A stretch of 64,000 bases of DNA from Rotaria macrura. Its lineage: Eukaryota; Rotifera; Eurotatoria; Philodinida; Philodinidae. The notes beneath the pieces were generated by a model. That model worked only from the letters and a program-made list of their open reading frames with translations, made no database searches and was not told the origin of the DNA. The stretch lies in the NCBI GenBank assembly GCA_900239685.1, contig OENT01000411.1, positions 57,216 through 121,215 of the forward strand, read 5' to 3'. Below, piece after piece: positions 48,485 through 61,020 of the stretch. A program made the position numbers and the translations under genes. How positions within the stretch are numbered: position 1 is the stretch's first letter; the number at the start of each line of letters is the position of its first letter.

Positions 48485-48588
48485 TATATAGAAGAAAATA
48501 ACAGAATATTTATGAAATTATAATAGATACACATATTTTATCGGTGGCTAATTGGAAACTAATTGAAAAGGATTTACTTAGTTGAAAA

Positions 48589-48933
48589 ATGTATCAAGTT
48601 CCAGTTATTTGTTTGGGTCATAAGGAAACACTATCAGCTAATTGCCAATCAACAGATGAATTAGAGCAACTTGTGCGCGCAAAATTTAAAAAATATTTAG
48701 TTGAAAAAAGTGTGGAGCAAAAACCGGTGAAATTTGTATTAACTTACCAAGAACAAGAAAAGGGACAAGAATTTTTATTGAAAGATATGACTGTTATTAA
48801 GGCCAACAGTAACAATAAAATGTTTCAAATATCTGTTAAACGGGTTCGTATTATTATGATTCCGAACACTGAGTTATCCTTTCATGAAACGGGCAAGCTG
48901 TACACCAAAGAGAAATCAAATACAACTCATTGA
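48589..48933 (+). CDS. small unknown ORF, possible 5' part of the RING-GTPase gene
   Basis: The frame is 114 codons and looks coding-like (VPVICLGHKETLSANCQSTD, then LVRAKFKKYLVEKSVEQKPV). The order of short strands and a helix with charged turns recalls a ubiquitin-like/PB1-like fold, but I cannot assign it. It ends 440 bp before the exon that starts at 49374, same strand. The exon at 49374 begins in phase 0; the only phase-0 GT sites late in this frame (48835 and 48844) are poor donors. It could be a separate gene, or the first exon of the RING-GTPase with a weak donor or an exon between. Confidence 0.45.
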   Translation: MYQVPVICLGHKETLSANCQSTDELEQLVRAKFKKYLVEKSVEQKPVKFVLTYQEQEKGQEFLLKDMTVIKANSNNKMFQISVKRVRIIMIPNTELSFHETGKLYTKEKSNTTH

Positions 48934-49373
48934 TTTGAAAAAGAAAAGATGTTTAAATTAACTTTACGATCGCCTTGATTTCGTTTTTCCTCTTAAGTAG
49001 AGCAAACGATTTCTCTAGGTGTATCATCGTGCAAAAATTGACAAAGGAAACGTAATGAAAAGTATTAATGAGTATGACTTTCCTCAAATTCTATTTTTTT
49101 TTGCATCTCATCAGCATCCATTCTATGTTTGGCGTACAAATCTGACTGTTATGATATTCCGTATTCTTCTATGAGAATGTGCACTATTTAAAAAGAACAT
49201 AGAATAATTTCTCCTAGTGACAGTAAATTAAGACCATCTTCAATAGCCTTTGAAAAAACAATACCCGTCTAGGATTTAGCTATACGAATTAGTTTCAGAA
49301 AAGAAATTCGACATTATAGAATGTTATTCATTATATTGAAGTAGAAACATTTTTCTAATTTTACTTTGAACAG

Positions 49374-51461
49374 TTATGGGATTCATGTTGTGCATGTCTA
49401 AACTCATTTGGAATCATGTCAGAACGGTTAGTACGAGAATGCCAAGGAAGAGACTGTGGTTATCAGTATTGTAATGAATGCGTGGAATTTATAAAAACCT
49501 GTAATAGCAGAAAAGCCGACAAGTTTTATTGCATGTATTGTGGTCATTCATCTGTAGAAGGTCCACAAGAAAATAAGTTTTTAACAAATTTATTATGGGA
49601 ACGTTTTTATCTGAAGTATGCTACGGAACTATTACATGAATTGAATATAATGCCAGGAACACTATTCAATGATATCGCTTGTCGAACGACGCACATAAAG
49701 TGTCTAGTAGATACTCTTAAAAGGAAGGAACCAAATGTTTGCTCTATTCCTGGAAAAACCAAATCGATCATTGACCGTGCTAGTCAATTAATCAAGGATT
49801 TAACAGAAATACAAAAGGTATCTAGACGGATAAAGTCAAACGGTAACATGGACGATGATCTGAATATGTGTTGCGAAAACTACATTACTCTCTTAGATGG
49901 AAGCACTGATGAACAGAAACAATGTAAAAGTTTTATTGAGATATGCGAAGAATTATTACATCACATTCAAGAAGCTGATTTTAAAAACTATTTTTCATCG
50001 TTAAATCAATTAATGCTTACTTGGAAACATTCATTAATGACAAAGGATGAATTCGAACCGAAAGTCATTCGTATTTTTGAAAATCTCGAAAAAGACCTGG
50101 GTCGCATCATTATACCAAATTTGCCATGCAGAATAGGCTTCATTGGTGAAACCAAAGCAGGTAAAAGCTCAGTATTGGGTACTTTAAGAAAAGCTACAAG
50201 TAATCATGAGGAAGATTCAGAAACAGAAGATGCTTCGAACATGAACATTGTTTCTCCGATTCGTGTCGGTAAAAGTACACTATGTTCATTAGAATTTGAA
50301 TATCAGTATGAAAATGGTAAAAACGTAATCTTTGTTGATATTGAAGGATCAACCGACTCGGAAGCCTATTTCAAATCGGGCAATTATTTCGATGAAATCA
50401 GAAAAGCAGATTGCGATCTATATATCTTGGTTTTTCAACACACATTCACTGATTTGCACAAACGATGGTATGATTACATTGAAAATACATTAAACCGTAC
50501 ATGTTGGATAGCAAGAAACAAAGCAGATGATTTATTTCTTCGAATGTTTCATGAAGATGTTGGTGAAGATTTCAACTCAGCTAGTGAAAACCAACGAGAT
50601 AAATATGCTGAAAGAATAATTGCACGAATTCGAGCATCTGTTAACTTTGGTACTAATGTAGACAATGAAAAATTGTATTTAACATGTAGTGCATCGGGTA
50701 CCAGTGATCTTAATCGAAACTTATCTAAAATGTCTTATGGTAAATTCGATCTTGAACGACTGAATAACAATATTAAAGAATTGCCGTTAAATTTTCATAA
50801 AAATCGTCTCATTAGAATGTCTGTAACTGCAATTGGTAAAATCATTAACGTTTGTTTTCGTCGTGGGTATATTTTCAATGTTTTGAAGCATAAAATATCT
50901 GCTGGATTAGCTGCGTTAGTACCATTCGCTGATTTAATACCACGATATACGGCACGTGAAGAAATTCGTCAAGTGTTTGGAGTCAATAGTCGGTCACGTT
51001 TTATGGCTTGGTTCACTGGTGAAAAACAGGAATTCAAAGAATATTTAAAAAAATTCGACATTGAAATTGATAACTGCAATTTTCAAACATCAGCATTCCA
51101 GGATACATTTCGATGGACGAACCCCAGTGCCGTACCGAATGTCAATGCTGGATCATCAGTAGCTCTGAGGCCTGCAGTCGCTGTTGGCATTGCTGGCGTT
51201 TCTGTTTCGGATGATGTTCTCAGAATTGTTGGAGTGGGTGTAGTGAATAGTGCTCGTTTCGCGTCCATTACTCTCGTGGTTGTTGGTGTAGGGCTTAGTG
51301 CGACTATGTGTGCCTATTCAGCCGTTTCTAATGGAAAACAAATGTATAACTATTTGAACCGACTATGCGATGATATTATATTCATCAGTGGATATATAGC
51401 AAGTAAAATTGTTAATGATAATACAACTACACATGAAAACTTTGCAAATCTAAACAACTAA
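49374..51461 (+). CDS. RING-like zinc finger fused to a large GTPase
   Basis: The ATG at 49416 gives 681 residues, but an open frame continues upstream to a splice acceptor (AG at 49372-49373). The 14 codons so gained (LWDSCCACLNSFGI) complete a zinc-binding pattern of four cysteine pairs: CCAC, then C9/C14, C19/C22 (CNEC) and C39/C42 (CMYC), numbered from M49416. So the true start lies in an earlier exon. Residues about 55-230 are helical. A GTPase domain follows: G1 GETKAGKSS (244-252), G3 DIEGS (308-312), G4 NKAD (368-371) and G5-like CSAS (424-427). Residues 490-530 and 580-635 are hydrophobic or glycine/valine-rich and may touch membranes. The closest style I know is the interferon-inducible (IRG) and dynamin-related group, but the RING-like head is unusual. 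If active, it would couple GTP-driven membrane or assembly work to ubiquitin ligation; that is inference. Confidence 0.75.
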   Translation, partial: LWDSCCACLNSFGIMSERLVRECQGRDCGYQYCNECVEFIKTCNSRKADKFYCMYCGHSSVEGPQENKFLTNLLWERFYLKYATELLHELNIMPGTLFNDIACRTTHIKCLVDTLKRKEPNVCSIPGKTKSIIDRASQLIKDLTEIQKVSRRIKSNGNMDDDLNMCCENYITLLDGSTDEQKQCKSFIEICEELLHHIQEADFKNYFSSLNQLMLTWKHSLMTKDEFEPKVIRIFENLEKDLGRIIIPNLPCRIGFIGETKAGKSSVLGTLRKATSNHEEDSETEDASNMNIVSPIRVGKSTLCSLEFEYQYENGKNVIFVDIEGSTDSEAYFKSGNYFDEIRKADCDLYILVFQHTFTDLHKRWYDYIENTLNRTCWIARNKADDLFLRMFHEDVGEDFNSASENQRDKYAERIIARIRASVNFGTNVDNEKLYLTCSASGTSDLNRNLSKMSYGKFDLERLNNNIKELPLNFHKNRLIRMSVTAIGKIINVCFRRGYIFNVLKHKISAGLAALVPFADLIPRYTAREEIRQVFGVNSRSRFMAWFTGEKQEFKEYLKKFDIEIDNCNFQTSAFQDTFRWTNPSAVPNVNAGSSVALRPAVAVGIAGVSVSDDVLRIVGVGVVNSARFASITLVVVGVGLSATMCAYSAVSNGKQMYNYLNRLCDDIIFISGYIASKIVNDNTTTHENFANLNN

Positions 51462-53455
51462 TGTGTTTCTTTATTGTATATACTGTTGCATAATCATATT
51501 AATCTAGAATAAATCATTTTTATCTTTTGACAATTTTACAAAAGCCATTGTGAAATTATTTTCTTACGAAACAGCTTTCCGCAAATAGCTTCAAATATAC
51601 TTCCATCAATATTGATTGTATAATATGAATGAAGTCTTTTGTGCTATCACAACAGAAAAAAAGTCTATATATACTCTAACTGTTAAAAAATCGAATTTGA
51701 CGGTGAAGTCTTAGAATGATTAGATTCTTCTGCAACGTTCATGAAAGTATCTATCAAAATGATGCTTTATTTTTGTATTTAAAAATTCATTTTTCCCTCG
51801 TAGCTTTCATGCAAACCAACATTAAAAACATTTAAAAAATATTTCGTTGATTCATCAAAAGAACTGCTTCCTTAATGACCTGAGTCTGCATATCAAAACA
51901 TCTGGGAATCGCACGCATAAAAAATGTACAGCTATTCGGTCCTTTTTACGATAGACGGTTTTTAATAATTCACGATATAAGGTTCAGAATCTGAGTAAGA
52001 CTAGGAAAAAAAAGACGCGTTTTATTGAACTATAGCTGAGTAGATTATTTATTTTTCATAAGAGTATGTTAAACGAAAATTTCCAATACACCAGTGATAG
52101 TGCTTGGGAGTAAGTTTAGCGACTGCTCTCTCTATATAGTTGATTTGAAAAGAGATCAATGTTGTCTTTCGAAAAAAATGAAATTTCATAATAAAAAGCA
52201 CGTACTAAGATCGGCGGTTCACTTAGATAAAAACATACACTACATATATCAAAGGTCACTAGTTAAACCAGAACTTGCATTCTTCAGTGTCTACTAAATA
52301 GAACAACCCGAAAAGATAATGTCAAACAGATTTCCTAGATCGAAAGTAATATTATCGACAAATATATTCAATTGCTAGTTTCAATCGCAATGCTTAGTCT
52401 CCAGAACTATCTAGAAATTTAATGTGATAGAAACAAATGCTCTACTAAAATGAAATCAAGAAGAATAAACTGCTTAATTGATAGAGAAAAAGAAGAAAAA
52501 ATCTCGTTAACACTAAGAATTTTCAAAAGGAAAAAAGACAGTGATTATCACAGCAATCGTTTTTTCATATCTTTGATTGTTTGTCGAATGTGATCTTATC
52601 AAAGGTGTGTGTAGGAATACCGAAAATGTTCAACTAACGTCCGAGATTACATCCTTAATCATTGTTCAGGATTATGAAAATTATTTTACAAGATCATACT
52701 TTATCAATATGTAATTCTATAATATCTGACACCCTCACAGACATCTCAACAGATCTAGTAATTCTGTTCTTAGAATCAGCGAAGTTCGAGTAAATCGATC
52801 GAGTGAAGAAAAATATTATACGTTACAATTAACTATCAGAGAATTTCATTACTAAAGCATTGTCAAAACTATTAGTATGAGAATGAATAACATTGTGACA
52901 ACGTCTCTTCCATCTTTAGAACACAATGAAGAGTCAAGTCACAATTCTGTGTTGATCTTAGAAGTACAGTTTGGTGATAGATACGCTACTGTTTCAGTCT
53001 TGATTTCCAAGATCGACATATATGGGCAGAGTCTCGCAGAAAAACTCTGGAAATCGATGGAACATGAAAGTAGTATTCTTTTAGGAAATTTCGTCTATAA
53101 ATTCCAACTACTTATTGTTCTTTCCGACAAGTATCCGTCGGAAATCATCGACTTTGGGTTGAACTTTTGATGAAATCAACTGTTCTTCATCGAGACTCAT
53201 AGAACTCCCTTTCTTTTTGCAAATAATTGACTTATGAAATAATATGATGATAACGAATCGAACTTCCGATATGAGTTATTCACATCAATTCACACCATGC
53301 TGATAAATAGTTGCATATACAATTTACATCCAAAGTAACTGATAAATGGCGGCATCTGTCTGAAAACTGATACATTCGTTCATTTTACTAACGTATGCAA
53401 GAAAAATCGATTAATTGTCTTGGCTTGTTACCCGATTTTCGTTGAAAAAAATCGA
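51462..53455. other. intergenic; one unrecognised 97-codon ORF
   Basis: The stretch follows the GTPase gene. The frame at 52877-53170 (+) has balanced composition and an ATG, but no domain, signal peptide or splice context I can recognise. The 200 bp before 53456 must include the ARV1 promoter; no TATA box was seen. Confidence 0.4.
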
Positions 53456-55891
53456 ATGTCTCAAACTATTGAAAATACTGAAGAACAGTTGATAATAAAA
53501 TATTGTTGTGTTACATGTGGTGCAGCAGCTGATGAATTATCACATCACTATAAAGAAGGTGTCATCAAAATTATACATTGTGTAAGAAAATAAGTGTTAG
53601 ATTGTATTAATCTTTTGAACACTATATAGAAACAATGTCAACATCCTGTTGATCCTTACATTGAATTAGATGATTTACTTGTATTTATTGATTTTGTATT
53701 ACTTAAATTGCGAGCACATCGACACGTTCTATTCAATATTGATAAAATAAAATATACTGTAAGAATCATTTTTTGTTCATACTTTGATGAAGAATATTCT
53801 CTGTTCAAGTCTCAGTCAAAATCAATCTTTTTTTTTATAGCATATTATCAAATTATCTTTTGCACTTATTCTTGCTAATGCTTATGTTAAGTGGTTTCAT
53901 CTTAAAAATGAACAATATCAATCAATTATTAATCATGATCATCATATTTTCTTTGCACTTGAATATGGTTTCTACTTGAAATTGTTTGAATCCTTTTTTG
54001 GTAAGAAATTCAACTATAAGCTTTTTGTCATAAAAAAAATATCACACATTTTCCTTTTACGTAGAATATGCAATTCGATTCGGCTTTGTGTTATTCATAG
54101 CCATGTTTCAATACAAACAACAATGGACGAAAGAAAAGTATGTATTATAAACCTAGAGGTTAAATAACTTTATGGTAAAATGTGTCACGGATATTTGTCA
54201 CAATTTAAATTGAGCACAATGAAGATTTGAATGTTCCTAAAGAATATAAATCAAGCAGATAATTGATATTCTTCATTAAGAGATGAAGATGAACTATTAA
54301 GCTCGAGGATGTAATGTTTAGCAAGATAATGCGATGTTTAGTTTATTCTTGTAGTCTCGTTCTCGAGCAAATTATCCATTTTTTAGTAGAAATAGTCAAG
54401 AAAGAAAAACTTTCTTGGTATTGACAAAGAGAGAGAGAGATATGTCATAGTTAGATTTGCAAACAATGAAGGATGTAAAAACGCATTAGTGCAATCCTGT
54501 TTCGGCTAAAATGTGTAACTCACATATCTCATACAAACTAGAATACTGAGCAATTCTAAGAGCCAGTTAATACGATCTGCAATAAGGTTACTACAGTCTT
54601 TCATGCCGAAGTTCACCGAAATTACGATTCAGTTTCCTCGAAAATATATGTGAATTCTACAAAAATCAAACAGTTCAAGCGATGTTTTTATAGAAATTAT
54701 ACCTAATATGTAGCAACGCAGAAATTAATATTCGTTTTAGAGCATTTCAAATCTTATTCATTATATCAGGATTTGTTTACAGAGAAGAACTGCTTAAAAA
54801 TTAAGATACATTTGTCAAAGTTTAGTAGTGAGAGATGAATAATGGCTCGATTTATAAGCAAATTCTGACGAATGAAAGATAACTGTGCAGTAGTTCCATT
54901 CCTGATGAGCTCTATTTCCAGAATCTTTTGAGCTTCCAGATTCCTGGGAACGTAAATTTCAGGGAGGTTCGTACTTGTGAGAATCCGGAAACATATTTGA
55001 AGTCATCAAACCTTTAGATCTGATTATTACTTCAATGTATGTCACATCACTGTGAGATTCCGTGGATCGGAACTCGAAACTGATGTGCTGCAATCATTTA
55101 ATGACTGAGAAATAATTCAAAATTATTGATCATTCAAATTCTTAGGAAGATTCATTGAATATGCATTCTGTTTACGTTTTTAATATATAAACCCATGATA
55201 TGTGCGAAGATTTTTCCTTTCTAGAAGTTCATCAGTCACCTACTTACTATGTAGCTTAGTTATCTCTATTCGAGGTACGATTCATTTCTGGTACTACATG
55301 TCAGAGATGTCCATACTAGCATTGCCTCGTGATTTCAGAAACCATCATAACATGCAGCGGTAGATTTTAAACCGCACTGGACATCGCTACTATGTGTTGC
55401 CAATGTATTGTCTTAGACGTTTCTAGAGGAGATCCTGATTAATGTAGTTTCTCATCAATACATTTTCTTATATCTATTACAAAATTTCAGACGAATGAAA
55501 GACACAGATTGGCAAATATCCATTGTTGCTCACGACTATTGATCATATTCATATTTTCTTTAAATTAAAAATTTTCTCAATAGATCAATGCTTCTCTTCC
55601 GTGCACTTGTTCTTTCAAGTATCGGTCAATTGTTTATCTTACCGTTACTGATATGGAATCCTGATCATCGTGATTATTACGGTGTTCTAATTTGTTTTAT
55701 ATTTACAATACTTTGTCATGCACAAGCTTTGAATGGTAATCATATTGAATTTTATTTTCTTATTGATTCATGAAAAACAATAATATTATCTTTTAGCTTC
55801 TCGTCTATTATCACCATTGATGTCGATGATATCATCAACAACTGCTATTCTTTTATCAAAAGTTTTTGTTTTATTATATCCAACAAATTAG
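53456..55891 (+). CDS. ARV1: ARV1 lipid-homeostasis protein, six exons
   Basis: Exons are 53456-53581, 53630-53758, 53841-54000, 54065-54137, 55584-55735 and 55797-55891. All introns start GT and end AG, and the phases agree (0, 0, 1, 2, 1). The product is 244 residues, somewhat shorter than the human protein. The N-terminal zinc ribbon is present: C18-x2-C21 and C42-x2-C45 (HCKQCQHPVD). It is followed by the conserved ARV1 box IELDDLLVFIDFVLLK-RAHRHVLFN. Several membrane helices follow in exons 3-6, as expected for an ER membrane protein that affects sterol and GPI-precursor movement. Four introns are 48-82 bp; intron 4 (54138-55583) is 1446 bp. The stop codon lies 34 bp from the stop of the convergent RUVBL1 gene, so the 3' untranslated regions must overlap or be very short. 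Confidence 0.92.
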
Positions 55892-55925
55892 TTTTTTAAA
55901 CAATGTGCTACATAGACATATAAAT

Positions 55926-59255
<3,330 letters not shown>

Positions 59256-59462
59256 TCATTAATTGGCGTTGTAGAGGGGCCATAAAGAAGGACAAACTAC
59301 ATATATTAGATGTCGCAATATGACAATGACAATTTTTTCTTCTTTATTCAAACATTATATTCAATTCATAGAAGAAAATAATTTAGGTGAATGACAAAAA
59401 AATCGATAGTTTTTATATATGAAACTAGTTCATTGATTTTGCTTGAATACTTCATTTTATTG

Positions 59463-61020
59463 TTATTTAACAAGACAATCTTTGCCAGCAGCACATATGC
59501 ATTCATTAAGATTAAGTTGAATACGATTTTTCCAGCCGATTTGATCAATTAAACGAACTGTCCATGAGGCACAGAAATCTATGACTTCTTTATGTTCAGT
59601 TGATGCTAGACTCGGTTTAGTATTGGTATCTATTTCACCTGTTAATAAATAGTTAACATAATTAGGACAGAATTTTTCCCGACATTCATCTGCTTCATCC
59701 GTATTGCTCACTGAACCACAGCTCATCTGACACGTGTCAAGATAAACTTCATGACGAGCTTCTACTGATGGTGCTGCCCAAGTACTGATAACTAAAGTTG
59801 AAAACAAAAGAAAAATAAATTTTCAATTTCAAAAAATTTCATCTATATATTTAATAGGCTGAAGCCTTGAGCAATACACTTTTGCTATTCTTCAAATATT
59901 GATGAAGTGACATAGTTTGTAATAGAATGAAAATTTTCTCATGATTAAGAAAAATGACAGAGTCTATTGAGCTTGTGTCATAATTCAAAAACAAATGAGA
60001 ATAACTCGTGCGTAAGTTCCCCATAACCATTGTTGGCAACTTATTTCGAGATTCCAAACTGTGTACATGTTTCATCATCATCATCATCATCATTGAAGTT
60101 TATTTTTTATTTTTATGTAAAAAGTTTATTGTGCTAGATTCTTTAAATGTTTGTTTAAATGATCATTTCTCATATGTATTAAACTATTTCAATAGAATTC
60201 ATTGCAGTAGAGAAAAGCAAAACGATGTACTTATCACAATTATACTCCTACATGTTTTGTCCTCCACCGATTTTAGATGCTAATTTAGGGGAGACAGTGT
60301 AGTAGACGAAATTTTGCATATTTTTTTTTTTATGTCATTTAATCGAATGATAGAACAAATGTTACAACTAATGGATGCTTTATCGATGAACATTATTGTT
60401 ACTCTTGTCATAAACAATGTCTTTAATTGACTATTTTTCATTCGACAGGCAAAACATATGGAAATTTTCACTATGAAATCAATAGTTTTCTTTTATTATT
60501 TATCTTGTCAATAACATAAGAAAAATCGTCTCTATGATTGGTTGAAATGCATTAATATAACATGATGGGATTATACTAAAGCATGAATTTCATTAAGGTT
60601 CAAATCAAAACATATCGATTATTTCTATAGGATATTTTTGTTTAATAAAACTATTGAAAAGAAAATGTCTATATTTATTCCTTTTAACATGAGACAAAAA
60701 CACGATATGGGATAAATATAAAAAAATCTTTTCTCTCTCCGATTGTATGTATCGTGATAATAATCTTATTCATTGGAGAAATTCATTTTTGTTTTCAATC
60801 GTTTAAAACGTATAAAAAATTTCTAAACGGTCTATTAACAGATGTAGATGACGAGTTAATTGATGAAAGAATTGAATGACAATATTGTTGAGAATTATTT
60901 AAGTACTTTTCAACGGAAATCATTTTATTGATCGTTAACAAAAAGAGAGTTTCATTGCCGGAAAGAAAAAGAAATCTACTTACCTAATATCCCCATTACA
61001 AGAAGACTCATTTGAACCAT
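59463..61020 (-). CDS. secreted eight-cysteine protein, two exons
   Basis: Exon 1 is 61020-60984 and exon 2 is 59791-59463. The 1192-bp intron has a good donor (gtaagt) and an AG acceptor at 59793-59792, and splits a valine codon. The product is 121 residues. The first exon supplies MVQMSLLVMGIL, and the two exons together make a signal peptide with likely cleavage after about residue 18-24 (WAAPSVEA region). The rest has eight cysteines (TCQMSC, ECREKFC, DFC, ECIC, DC), enough for four disulfides, and many acidic residues. I do not recognise the family. A small extracellular protein is the only safe statement. Without exon 1 the reading frame from the in-intron ATG would lack a proper signal peptide, which supports the spliced model. 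Confidence 0.75.
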
